This document shows positions 53,400 to 63,845 of a stretch of DNA of 64,000 nucleotides, piece by piece. Every line of letters begins with the position of its first letter. The first letter of the stretch is position 1. The translations under genes and the position numbers were made by a program. The DNA is from Prorocentrum cordatum (taxonomy: Eukaryota > Sar > Dinophyceae > Prorocentrales > Prorocentraceae): contig CAUYUJ010014563.1 of NCBI GenBank assembly GCA_963575745.1, positions 87,501-151,500 on the forward strand, read 5' to 3'. The notes under the pieces are model-generated. The model made no database searches and was not told the DNA's origin. It saw nothing but the letters and a program-made list of their open reading frames with translations.

Positions 53400-53655
53400 C
53401 GTGGATCACCGTCGTCGTCGTCGTCGTCTCCGTCGTGTCCTCGTCGTCTCCGTCTCCGTTGTCCCTCGTCGTCTTCGTCGTTCCCCGTCTCCTTGAGCGC
53501 GCGAGCCAAAGCGACATTGAGCAACGTCGTAGTTGAGTCGTGGCGAAGCCCCTCCCTACCCTCCCCGCCGGGGGGGGGGGGTGGGGGGGGGGGGGTGGGG
53601 GGGGGTCGCCGGGGGGGGTCGCCGGGGGGGGTCGCCGGGGGGGGTCGCCACCCAG
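53400..53655. repeat. CGT trinucleotide run and G-run/GGTCGCC minisatellite
   Basis: 53405-53480 is rich in CGTCGTC. 53565-53650 is G-homopolymer with GGTCGCCGGGGGGG units. Confidence 0.85.
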
Positions 53656-53689
53656 ATACGCATCCTCCCCGGGGGGTCCCGGAGCTCAG

Positions 53690-54310
53690 AAAAGCTTCAA
53701 GACGAGCCAAGAGCGACAGAAGACACCCCCAAAAGGGTACAAGAGGGCCTCGACTCGACGAACGATGGCCCCAAGACGCCCAAGACGGCCCGAAGACGGC
53801 CCAAGAGGCCCTCAAGACGCTCCAAGAGAGCCCCAAGAGCACACCCAAGAGGGCCCCAGGCGCCAAAATCGTCAATTTTACATAGGTTTTTGAATGATTT
53901 TGGCCTTCTCGCCTTTTCGGCTTTCCGACACTCCAAGACGGCCCAAGAGGCCCCCAAGAGGCCCCCAAGAGCGCCCCAAGAGGCCTACAAGAGGGCCCCA
54001 AGACGGCCCAAGAAGGCCCCAGGACAGCCTAAGAGGCGCCCAAGACGGCCCAATAGGGCCCCAAGACGGGCCCAAGAAACGGCCAAGAGGGGGACGAGGA
54101 ACCGAGAATTCGAGACTTCCGCCCTAAGAGGCCCCCGGGAAGCCCCAAGAGGCCCCCAAAAGGCCCCAAGAGGCCCCCGAGCGGCGCCAAGACGCCCCCA
54201 AGATGCGCCGAAGACGGCCTCCGGAAGCCCCAAGAGGCCCAAAAGAGGCCCCAAGAGGCCCCACAACGGCCCCCAAGAGGCTTCAAGTTGCCTTCCAGAC
54301 GCCCCCGAGA
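53690..54310. repeat. GGCCCAAGAGG-type degenerate repeat, block 4
   Basis: Long block of CCAAGAGGCCCCCAAGACGG variants, with a non-repetitive island at 53860-53935 that includes TTTTGGCCTTCTCGCCTTTT and partly matches block 3. Open frames of Gly/Pro/Arg/Trp type here are artefacts. Confidence 0.75.
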
Positions 54311-54482
54311 GGTCAACCACGAGATCCCAACCAACATCCATAAGGCCTCCTTTTCCTCCCCCTTCACCCTTCCTCCTCCTACTCCCTTCCGCCTCCTCCT
54401 CCTCCTCCTCCTGCCCCCCCCCTCGTGTTGTCTCTCGTCATCTTCAGGGTCGGCGGCAACGGCCGTAAGGCCTTCGCAATAA

Positions 54483-54715
54483 TTGTACTGGTAATATTTG
54501 TGCTAGAGAATTGCACCAGGGAGTTGTACCTGGAGTTGTATTAATACTAGGAATTTGCACTAGGGAGTTGTACTAGGGCGCACAGCTTTACCAGTTGTAA
54601 TGCGATTCCAGTTGCACTCTTATATTTGCACGGCAGGATGCTGTGTTCTCTGAGAGCAATTGCGCGCTAGCATATGGCAGCAACACTTGTACTCAAATAC
54701 TAGTTGTACGGTAGT
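54483..54715 (+). repeat. CTAGGGAGTTGTA minisatellite, block 2
   Basis: Same motif as 53173-53343 (for example TTGCACTAGGGAGTTGTACT), more degenerate toward the right. Confidence 0.75.
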
Positions 54716-54905
54716 CGGAGGGGTTCAGGGCTCCAATGGCAACTCGCGCGCGGAAGAAGGAAAGAAATCCATGCGCCGCCAGGGGTCCCGGGTTTAACAA
54801 GTCGCCGCGAAGGTTGGCCCCCCGCGGAAGGAAGAAAAGAAATCCGGCCAGGGGCTGGGAGGTTCAAGCATGAGTCGCGGATATGATATGAATTCGGGTT
54901 TTTTT

Positions 54906-56232
54906 TCAGTATCTCTTTCGCGAGAGACTCGGGTCAACATAGACTCCGAGTGGCCCGCCGCCTTCCCTGCATCCTGCAACTCGGCAGCGATGGGGGCGAA
55001 ATCGCAAAACGAAGTCGGGGCCGCGAGCTGCGCGGCCTGGGCCCGTGCAGCGCGAATCGGCCGCAGCGGCCCGCAGTGCTGTTGCCTCTTGCTCGATCGC
55101 AGAGATGTGGTTGGCAAGCGTTGGCATGGTGGCTTCCGACTCATCGAAGCACTGAACTATGACATTCTCGGCAATACACAGTTTTCCATGTAGATATTGT
55201 TCGACGCTGGTGGCCTCGGCGCGGAGGCGCGCAGACATCGCCTCTAAACGATCGCGAAGCTCTGGGAATTCAGCTCGGAGGGCTTGGATCTCATCGCGCA
55301 GGATCCGCACAGCGGCAGCGCCCTGGTCGCGGACGCCCGCGAGCTGCACCTCCACTGCAAGGAGATCGTCGCGGAGCGTATGACGGGGTTGGGTGTCTTG
55401 ACATCGGAATGACTCAACGCGATTGACTTGGCAGAGACCTTCGCCGAGGATTCGGCGGCCTCCAGCAATCCGAAGATCGATCGCACTAAGGGCCCGATGG
55501 AGCTCAACGCGCAGGGCTGACGACACTGACGCGACGGCCCGAGCAAGGCCCAAGAACTTCTGAATCGTGGAAATTTCAACATGGCCTCTAAGTTCTGCTG
55601 TTCTGACCACCTGGGTGGGGCGCCGCAGGCGTCGGCTGTTCTGCCGAGCTACTGCGGCTTTCGATGACACGAATGCGTTCGGAGACGGGGGCAGACGCGG
55701 GGCTCGCGGGGCCTCTCGCGTTCCAACGGCAGGCGCGCGCGGAAGCGCTGGGAGAAGAACCGGGCGACTCGCGCGCGGGGATTGCCCCCGACCCGCCGCG
55801 GGGATCGCCTCCGACTCCGCAGGCGTCGCCGCCGACATCAGACGCATCAGCAGGCGCAGAAGGGCGAGGAGCGAGGGCCTGAGGAGGGTGGGCCCCGCCC
55901 CCAAAACCATTCGCGCGAGGCGTAGACATTGCCTCCGGCAGGGGCCGAGAGCGTTCGCCTGCCGCGCGCAGCAGTTCAGCTTGCGCGCGCGCCTCTGGGT
56001 CAACTCCCGTCGACGGGGTCTGGGGTATCGCATCGTCTCTTACTGCCCTCTCAAGAGCGCCGGCGAGCCTACGCGACGTCGGAGAGCTCGCGCGCTGAAC
56101 TTCGCTGTCCGATCCCAACGCTTCGGCCGTCGAAGCAGCAAGAGAGGTCGACGACGCCGGGATCGTCGGCACAAGAGCAAAGTAATAAAAGCAGATCACT
56201 TGTGAACGGAGGCAGGGAGCCGAAAAGGCCAA
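54906..56232 (-). pseudogene. Unrecognised coiled-coil protein, possible retroelement ORF1
   Basis: Two minus-strand frames joined by a frameshift near 55590-55610. The first (56232-55588) is Ala/Pro/Ser-rich. The second (downstream part of 56033-54906) reads TIQKFLGLARAVASVSSALR, LHRALSAIDLRIAGGRRILG and EIQALRAEFPELRDRLEAM, then RLRAEATSVEQYLHGKLCIA, and ends in a Cys/Arg-rich tail (FRPHRCRVAGCREGG). The Leu/Ala/Glu-rich region from about 55420 to 55130 looks like a long amphipathic coiled coil. This layout is seen in ORF1-like proteins of retroelements, but no diagnostic domain is visible and no RT lies beside it, so it stays unassigned. Confidence 0.4.
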
Positions 56233-56379
56233 ACCGTCCGTCCGAAGGAGATCCGTCCGTAGAGGAAAGATGACCGCGATGGAAGGTTTTATCCCTCGAC
56301 GCCGCCCAGTCCTCCAGACCTGAAGTCAAGGCCCCCAGTGCCTGGGCCGGCAGGGGCAGCGGTGAAGAATAAGGATGGG

Positions 56380-57110
56380 AAAGAAAAGAATTCCAACAGG
56401 ATGGGCACCCCCCTTCATGCGTTCTGGACGGCGCTCCCAGGCCCCAGGGCACCTGTCGGAAGAACTCCTGGACAGCCGAAAACGCCCCGCGCCCCCCCCG
56501 CGCACGGGCCCGACAAGCCCACAGGGCCGCCCAAGAGAATTCCGACGCACCCCAAGATTCCTCCTAAATTGCCCAAGAGCTCTTTGAGAGATGGCCAAAA
56601 ACAGCTTCTAGACGGCCACCAAGGTCCTCAAGACGTCCCAAGAGGCCCCCCAGAGGGCCCCCAAGAGGCGAGAACCGTTGCATTCCCTTTCGGGAAACAT
56701 ATCTTTTTAGAATACTCATCACAAAGGCGCCCGAGACGACCCGAGGGCCCCCCCAAATCTCCAAGGCTACCGAAGAGGCCCCCAAGAGGGCCTCAACGCG
56801 GCCCACGAGGGCTCCAAAACGGCCCAAGAGAACCCGAGGACAGCCGAAGACAGGCCCTAGAGAGCCCAAAGGGTTGCGAAGGGGGCACCAAGAAGGCCAT
56901 GGAAGGGCCCCAAGACGGCCCAAGAGGGCCCTCTTCGCCCAACATCCTCGAGACGGCCCAAGAGCGCCCCGGGACGGCCCAACCAAGACGGCGCAGGGGG
57001 CCCCAAGAGAGCCCCAAGATGCTTCCGACAGGCTCCAGGAGAGATCCCCAACTGGCCCCCAGGAGCGCACGGGAGGTCTCGCGTCCAAGTCCTGCACGGC
57101 GCCCCCAGCA
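56380..57110 (+). repeat. GGCCCAAGAGG-type repeat with conserved head, block 5
   Basis: The head at 56390-56500 (CGTTCTGGACGG, CCCAGGCCC, CTCCTGGACAGCCGAAAAC) and an island at 56670-56725 (GTTGCATTCCCTTTCGGGAA) both match the reverse complement of 59140-58815, with degenerate CCAAGAGGCCC repeats around them. This is one copy of a composite dispersed repeat. Confidence 0.7.
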
Positions 57111-57339
57111 AGGCTTCCAGAGGCCCCGATTCACAAGCCACGCAAGGTTTCCGGAGGCCCTGCGGAAGCACGCCGCGAAGCCCCGACGGGCACCCGCGAC
57201 GCCGCGAACTTACGACCCAGGTCAGGGGCGCGCCGCCGCGGCAACGCGACGGCCCTGGCGGCGTGACTGCGACCCCCTCGCGGTCGTGCCCACGCCCCCG
57301 CTTCGCTGGGCGGCCGCCGCTTGATCCCCCGAGACAGCT

Positions 57340-57720
57340 GATTTCTGCTCGTTTCGGCCAACTGCAAGCCAGTCGGCGCCGCGAGCGCCGGCCCCCTGAA
57401 GCCCCCCTCATCTCTGAAGCGCCCCCCAAAAGCACTCGAGCAGCGCCGTGGCCACCTCCGACGCGAGCGTAGGCGCATCTGTCGGCATCTGCCCGCCCTC
57501 CTCGTTCGCCCCCCGCTAAGCATCTTCGGTTCCGCCCTTCGCCATCGTCTTCCACGTTTGCCCTGTCGCCGTCGGCAAGCTGCAGGCCAGTCGGCGCCGC
57601 GGGCGCGAAGGCCCCTCAAGCCCGCCCACGTCTGAGACCCCCCCAAAATGCAACCGAAGAACACCCGGACCACCTCCGAAACGAGCGGACGGACACTCGC
57701 CATCGCCATCGTCTCCCACC
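57340..57720 (+). repeat. 220-bp tandem duplication
   Basis: CCAGTCGGCGCCGCG recurs at about 57370 and 57590, with similar flanks on both sides (GCAAGC/GCAGG before; CACCTCCGA then ACGAGCG after). The two copies are diverged. Frames on both strands are open here because of GC content. Confidence 0.6.
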
Positions 57721-57959
57721 GGCCACGGAAACGACCAACAGAGCCGCGCGATGTACAAATCAAGGGTTCTGCAAAACCATTCAATGGATTCGGATTTGGC
57801 ACGCGCGGCCCCCAGAGCGCCCCAAGAGCCTCCCCAGAGGCCTCTATACTTCAGACGGCGCAGTGGCCCCCAAAGGCACGCCAGAAGCTTCGACGCTCTG
57901 ACCGCGACACAGAACTCGTCATTGCGCGCCCCTCTTCTCGCGGCGGGGCTCGCCACCCC

Positions 57960-58490
57960 TTCTCTGAGTGATGACCTCGACCCCCCTCGCGGTCACCGGC
58001 GCCGGCCCCTCGCCGCGCCGACCCCTTCCCCTCTCCGCGGACCCTCGCACCCACCCCGCCCCCCATGCCCGCGGCCCCCGCTCGCGCCCACGGGCGTAAT
58101 TCTTCGACCTCGTGACCTTCACCCACCTCGGGGTCATCACATCAGCGCTCTCGCTGCCGGACGCGAATTCCGTCATGACCTTCCCCCCTTCTGGCGAGCG
58201 CGGGATCGTCTGTCTCGTCGTGCCCGTCCTGCTCGTCGACATCGTCCTCTGTTGTTTCTTCGTCTTCGCCGTCCGAACCGCGGATCATTCGTTTCTGTTT
58301 TACTATGTTGACGCTCACGGCATTGCTCCTTGAACGCGATGACCGTAACCCCCCTCGTGGTCACCACTTCCTCCCACCTCGCATGCGTGACTTTGGCCCC
58401 GTCATACCGATGCCGTTTATCCCCAACCAAGGACATGCTTGTGGTCCGTTCCTGGAAGATGACCGTGACCACCCTCGTGGTCGTCATCTG
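57960..58490. repeat. Dispersed GACC...GGTCAC palindromic motifs
   Basis: Variants of TGACCGTGACCCCCCTCGTG followed by GTCAC recur at about 57971, 58111, 58339 and 58460, with a shorter one near 58176 and another at about 57266. Each has GTGACC/GGTCAC ends that are complementary. No gene is seen in the region. Confidence 0.55.
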
Positions 58491-58639
58491 CTTTCAATAA
58501 TCACCGACCCACCGAATGGTTCGGAGTGCATGGACGCGGGACCAAGATTGAAGCGAGGCGAGGCGAGCTATCACAGATTGCGTATATCTGTGTATATACT
58601 ATATAGAAAATATACACACAGACACCTCGTGGAGTTTCT

Positions 58640-59140
58640 TTGGAGTCCTTTCGGGACCCTCTGGGGCCTGTCTTGGGCCGTCTTGGGGCTCTCATGGGCC
58701 GTCTTGGCGCCATTTTGGGCCGTGTTGGGGCCCTCTTGGGGGCCTGTTGGGTTGTCCCGGGGCGATATTGGGGGGCGCTCCGGTCGTCTGAGGCGCTGGC
58801 TGTTATGACTGAAGAAGTGAATGTGCTAAACATTCACGTATCCCAAAGGGAATGCAACGATGTACGCCTCTTGGGGGCCCTCTGGGGGGCCTCCTGGGCC
58901 GTCTTTAGGACAACTGCGGCCGTCTAGAAGTCGTCTTGCACCCTCTTAGAGCGCTCTTGGGCCATTTGGAATCTTAGGGCGCCTTGGGAGCCTCTTGGGC
59001 CAGCTTGGGGGCTTTTGGGCCAGCGCGGGGTTTTCGGCTGTCCAGGAGCTCCTCCGACAAATGCCCCAGGGCCTGGGAATACCGTCCAGAAGGTATGGAG
59101 GGGGTGGCGGCCATCCGGTTTTTTCTTCTCCACGCAGGAT
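58640..59140 (-). repeat. GGCCCAAGAGG-type repeat with conserved head, block 6, inverted
   Basis: Reverse-orientation partner of 56380-57110: head at 59140-59035, island at 58870-58815, repeats between and beyond. Confidence 0.7.
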
Positions 59141-59440
59141 GAATAATTATGAGGATATACACTGGATGTTCGCTACGTTTCGCCTTCTATTCTCGGCCCT
59201 TGCACCTACGATGTGTGTCGGCGTTGTGGTAAGCATAGTAATGTCGCCCCTGACGTGCTGCTCGAGCAGTGCGAGCCAACGTGGCGTGGCTGGTACATTG
59301 CGCGCTTTGACGCATCGAAAACAGGTTCCGAAAGGGCTTTCGGGCGCTATTGAGGGCAGCTGTGTCTTCATAATGTGTCTGCGCGTGCGGGTGCATGTGC
59401 GCGTGGGTGTGTGCACCGCGTTACAGCACCAAGAAGGCCC
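59141..59440. other. No gene recognised
   Basis: Moderate-GC unique sequence with short open frames on both strands and no domain. Confidence 0.35.
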
Positions 59441-59700
59441 GATCACGGCCCAAGCAGGTGCCAAGACAGCCGAAGAGGGGTCCAAGAGGACCCTTACTTG
59501 GTCTGAAGGACTCGCAGACGGGCCTCAACGTCCCCCAGAGAACCTCAAGACGATCCACAGGACCCTCTAGACGGACTGCGGAAGCGCCAGACGGCCCAAG
59601 AGCACCCCCAGACGGTCCACAGAGCCCAAAAGAAACCCGATGCGCCCCCAAGACGCAGCCAAAGCACCCCAAAAGGCCCCCATGGAGCCCCAACGGCCCG
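59440..59700. repeat. GGCCCAAGAGG-type degenerate repeat, block 7
   Basis: CCAAGACAGCCGAAGAGGGG and similar units, the same style as the other blocks. Confidence 0.55.
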
Positions 59701-59814
59701 AATTTACATAATTACGCGACGACATCCCGCGCTTCCTCGCAGTCGCGCGGAGGATGCTAGGCTGGAGCCGTGGTGGAACTTAAAGAGAAACTGAGCAACG
59801 GTTTCTGAATCCCG

Positions 59815-59960
59815 GAATCGGTGGAGGAAAGCGAGGATGCGGCGAAAAAGGAGGAGGAAGGCGACGAGCAGGAGGAAGAGGGCGAGGAGGGAACGGGAAG
59901 GGCAGACAGGGAGGAAACGGAGGAGAAGGAGGAGGTGAAGGATGACGAGAAGTGCACCGT
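59815..59960. repeat. Purine-rich GGA/GAA tract
   Basis: GGAGGAAGGCGACGAGCAGG-style degenerate repeat. No gene. Confidence 0.6.
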
Positions 59961-59989
59961 CGGACGTCCGAGAAAGCACCGTGGAGAGT

Positions 59990-60720
59990 TATTTGGGAAC
60001 CCTCTCGGGCTCTCTTGGGGATCTCTTGAAGGCCTCGTGTGCGGTCGTTGGGGGAGCATGGGCCGAGCTTGGGGTGAGAGGGGGAGCCTCTGAAGCCGTC
60101 GTGGCGCGTCGAGTGGCCCGAGAGGTGATGACGCCGAAACCATCGGAAGATTGTGACTTTGGCCCTTCTAGGCCTGATCGGGGGTCCGCTTGGGGCCTTC
60201 TTCGGCCGCCGAGGGGCTCTCCTGGGTTGTCCTGGGACCCTCTTCGGGTGCTTTGATCGTCTTGTGAAGAAGCAACTTCGACCCCGGACCTCAATACAAC
60301 GCTGCAGTACCGAAATCGGCGGTGGTAGTGCTGATATTGTCGGCAGGGAAGGGCTCGTGCTGAACATGAGGCGCTTTGGACTGGGGTGGCCTGGAGCGAA
60401 GAGAGGATGGAGGATGGGAAAGGAGGTGCGGGCGAGAGAAGAGGGCAGAAGCAGCGGCAGAAGAGGGAATCGAGGGGAAGAGAGGGAGCAAGAGCATGGA
60501 AGGGGAGGCGGGGCGGACGAGGCTCCCCCGAGTTGCTACCGAACCGCCGCACCTTCAAGAACAGCCCATGAGTTGCTTCCGAACCGCCACGCTTGCATTC
60601 CCAGAGGGGCGGGTCCTCGGGCTCGGAGGTCCGCAGGGGCTGGAAGGAGGAGTGCACCTTGGGGGGGAGAGAGCACAAACAGATGCTGAAGGGCCTCCCA
60701 GATGGGGTCGGAGCAGATCG
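59990..60720. other. No gene recognised
   Basis: Contains CTTGGGG/CTCTTGGG-type repeat units to about 60250, a purine-rich stretch at 60390-60510, and a short duplication GAGTTGCTNCCGAACCGCC at 60530 and 60570. Confidence 0.4.
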
Positions 60721-60724
60721 GGTC

Positions 60725-60910
60725 GGAGGATCGCGCCGCATCGGCGATGCATCGGCGATGCATCGGCGATGCATCGGAGATGCACCAGCGATGCATCGTG
60801 GACGTGGGCGATGCATCGGCGCCGTCGGCGTGCAGAGAGTCGGGCTCCACATCGAGCCGCATGGGCGATGCATCGGGGATGCGGCGCGATCCTCGGACCC
60901 CATCTGCCCC
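60725..60910. repeat. GATGCATCGGC repeat
   Basis: Tandem GCATCGGCGAT units with self-complementary GATGCATC cores, densest at 60740-60800. Related to CATCGGCGA repeats near 15850, 30050 and 43310. Confidence 0.75.
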
Positions 60911-61165
60911 GATCCCATCTAGGAGGCCTGGAATCTTGGAGGGAAATGACGAAAATACATGGCGGGTTCCTGAGACCCCAAATCCAAACAGGTTGACATC
61001 TCTTGGGGGCCCAGGTGGTGCGTTCGCCAACTTCCGCAAGCCTTCCGCCAGCTTTCGCCGGCGAAGGCGCACTCGTTTCACTTCCGCCGCCTGCCGCCAG
61101 GGAAGAGATGCCACGCGAGGCCTTCTTTTTTCTGGAACGCCCACAAAAACATAACTCAACTTTCG

Positions 61166-61853
61166 GCGGTCCGAGCGGATCTCATGGATCGGCGATGTGC
61201 CCCCTTCCCTGGCGCGCGGAGCGCCCAGCGCAGATCCCGCGCCAACCTCCGGAACTGCATGCTTATACAATTTGTTCCGGGGCGGTTCACAAGATGGGGC
61301 CTCGAAGGATGGGGCCCCAAGGAAGAGGGGCCTTCAACAATACGAATCCCACTTGGGATCGTTTCCTTCCCTTAGGGTCCCATCCCTCAGGGCACACCTT
61401 TGAACAGCCGATGCTTTTTCCCAGAGCACCATCGCGACCGGCGCTGCCCAGCTGGGTGGGCGCGAGTGCACCGGGGATCGCGCGCTCGCTGCGCGGCGGG
61501 GCGGGCGTGCGCCGAGCGGGCGCCGTGGGCCAAAGTGGCTGCGGTCGGCGAGAGCGGGGGGTCCAGACATGCCCAAGGATCCTCCACCGTCGACGCTGGG
61601 CCTCCGATCTTGGGACCGTGGTCCTCGACCCTCCATGCTTTCCCCCTCCCTGGGCACGCCCAGTGGGGGGCGGAAAACATGGGGACGATGCTCCACAGCG
61701 AATGCTGTCCTCAACTGACAACGGCCGTTGTTGGGCATGCAGCGTCTGTCCGGGGCGACACCGAGCAGCGAATGCTGTCCAGAATGGGCAAAAAACGGCA
61801 GTCGGCTTCCATTTTCCCAGCGCCGATCCAAGAACTCCGCGCGGAGCTCCGAC
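61166..61853. mobile_element. Possible long introner-like family 1 element, copy E/F
   Basis: The left arm CCGAGCGGATCTCATGGATC followed by GGCG at about 61171-61194 and the right arm CGCCGATCCAAGAACTCCGC at about 61820-61839 are inverted copies of the family 1 arm. The outward flank on the left (read on minus: CGAAAGTTGAGTTATG, ending GTTCCAG) matches the acceptor-side flank of the VWD intron. At about 690 bp it is much longer than the other copies, so it may be two elements or one carrying an insertion. Confidence 0.4.
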
Positions 61854-61879
61854 ACCCCCACCAGAATTTGAGGGCACCT

Positions 61880-62340
61880 GTGGTTTAGAGCGCCTCCTCT
61901 TCTAAATCCCATATTCCGTTTCGGGGGGCGGTGTTTCAACGGTCCCGACGAAACACAATAAAAACACCCCATCCAATCACTCGCCAAAAGAATACGGCTT
62001 CCGGCAAAAGTGGGCCATGATGGTGATGTAAGCGCATCGGCCCCACTGCCCATGATAGGCACATCGGTCGTGTTTTCTGTGATCGGTTAAACTACGAGCA
62101 ACTGCTTGCAAACGAGAACCCGACGACTCGCACCCGCGAGCCCGCGGCGCCCGCGAGAGGCGCTCCCCCAATACAGCCCAGATAGCTGCGGGCGGCGGCG
62201 GCAGGGAGCGAGCAGGGAGAGAAGAGCAACAACTCCCCCTGCGGCGGGGCCCCACGTTTCTAACCCGCCCCAGAGAGGGCCGCGGTCTCCTGGCACCGTC
62301 CGGAGCACATCGGCCCTCCCCGGCGCCAGCCCCCAAAAAC
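61880..62340. other. No gene recognised
   Basis: No domain in any frame. Confidence 0.35.
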
Positions 62341-62342
62341 TT

Positions 62343-63414
62343 TTACGGCGCTAGGGGAAGGGGTGCGGATAATCCCGCAAGATGTGCCCAAGGCATCAGC
62401 TGCCTTCGCTCGCTGTTCGATGCTGAAGCTGGCCTCGACCCAGCATCGGCTCCTGCCCCGCTCGAGCTTCGGCGGATTTCGATCTTGCTCCGCTTCAGCA
62501 TCGCGGCCCCGCTCCGGCCTCGGCGGCGGGGTAGGCGACGCATCGCGCCGCGCAGGCTGCCCACGCGCGCCATCGTGAAGGAGGTGGCCATCGGGGGCCC
62601 CAGCCAGCACATCGCTCGCCCCAGCCAGCGCACTTCTCGCCGGCGCCGCGGGAGGAATACGAGGGGCAGCAAAAGTGCCGACTGGGTCGGCACCTTGAAT
62701 ATACCCTCTTCTTCAACCTCCATGGGCTTGGACGGATCCGCTTCTGGAACACTGCCAGCTAAGTCGGTTGCAGTCTCCTCCGAAATACTTAGTGAATGCA
62801 CAGTTGGAGGCGCACGCTGCGGCGCGATAGCTTGCATCGGGCCATCGGAGGATTCGCCAACATCGGCCGAGCCGATATCAGGGAATCCGCTCTCTGCAAA
62901 AGTGCGCCAAATTCCAATAGCAATTGTTGCGCTATTTCTGGCCATGCTCGGCAACCAATCGCCCCCGCATCTCAACGCATTTATCCTGCAATGGATCCTG
63001 CCATTGATCTCTGCCAATGAGATCACCCATGGCGATCTGCACTGGCCAAGGACCCGAGCGCATCTTGGACTGACGGCTGAACCCCAAGTCCGCGAGTAAA
63101 GTTTCCAACAGGTCGAAACTCTGCACTGCCCCCCTCATCTCCCCGTCGACTTCGCGCGAATTCCTCCGCGCCCGCTGCGGGCTGTGACCCGCCCGATCAT
63201 CTATGTTATGTTTGCCTTCCTAGGCATCCAACGCATCTGGTATTTCTGTCGGGACTGCGATGTATCGTTCTTGTACGATGAAGTAATTTGTACATTCTCT
63301 GGCTATGTTCATTATGCGAAGAGGCCCGTTCTCCAATAGGGCGGCATCAAGAAGCTTGCCGACCCTCTCGGCGACGGCGTCTTTATCAACATATCCACCG
63401 AACATTGTTCCCAT
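62343..63414 (-). pseudogene. Unrecognised protein remnant, minus strand
   Basis: Three minus-strand frames in order: 63414-63220 (MGTMFGGYVDKDAVAERVGK, LRIMNIARECTNYFIVQERY), 63138-62932 (VQSFDLLETLLADLGFSR, QIAMGDLIGRDQWQDPL, a stretch that reads like true protein) and 63026-62343 (an acidic PSKPMEVEEEGIFKV segment, then Arg/Ala-rich). They do not share one frame and are separated by stops, so this is either a spliced gene or a decayed one. I do not recognise it. It could be an ORF of a retroelement, as most protein-like remnants in the window are. Confidence 0.35.
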
Positions 63415-63840
63415 AAGTCTGAATTATGGGAAACGCAATTTCCAAACCATCGAGCGCGGCTTTTCAAAAGAAAAAATGTTTCCCATAACTCGGAATTCGA
63501 CTTCTGGGAAAACGCTTCCCGAAATTCGGAATTCGAATTATGGGAAGCGCAATTCCAGCCCGTCGAGTGCGGTTTTTCAAAGGGAACTTGCGCCTCCCAT
63601 AATTCGGAATTCGAATTCTGGGAAACTGCGTTTCCCGAAATTCGGAAGTCGAATTATGGGAAACGCAATTCCAGCCAACGGAGTGCGGTGTTTCAAAGGG
63701 AGTTGCGTTTCCCATAATCCGGAAGTCGAATAATGGGAAACGCGTTTCCCGCGCAATGTATCCTTCGGGCAGTCGTCCGGGCTTGCGTTTTCCATAATTC
63801 GCCCTTGTCGAATTGTTGAATTATGGGAAACGCAAACCTG
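63415..63840. repeat. Palindromic array of ATTATGGGAAACGC / GCGTTTCCCATAAT
   Basis: ATTATGGGAAACGCAATT-like sequence at about 63423, 63537 and 63653 (period 114-116 bp) alternates with its inverted form TTGCGTTTCCCATAAT. Between them are GAATTCGAATT and GAGTGCGGTTTTTCAAAGGGA. The array ends with a diverged inverted pair at about 63785-63832. Confidence 0.85.
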
Positions 63841-63845
63841 AGCGG

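Noticed and set aside
53533-54468. Plus frame of 311 codons rich in Pro, Arg and Lys
   Set aside because: Follows from GGCCCAAGAGG repeats, where the same pattern opens frames in every block.
56338-57324. Plus frame of 328 codons and overlapping minus frames
   Set aside because: Repeat-derived; the inverted relative at 58640-59140 does not preserve the frame.
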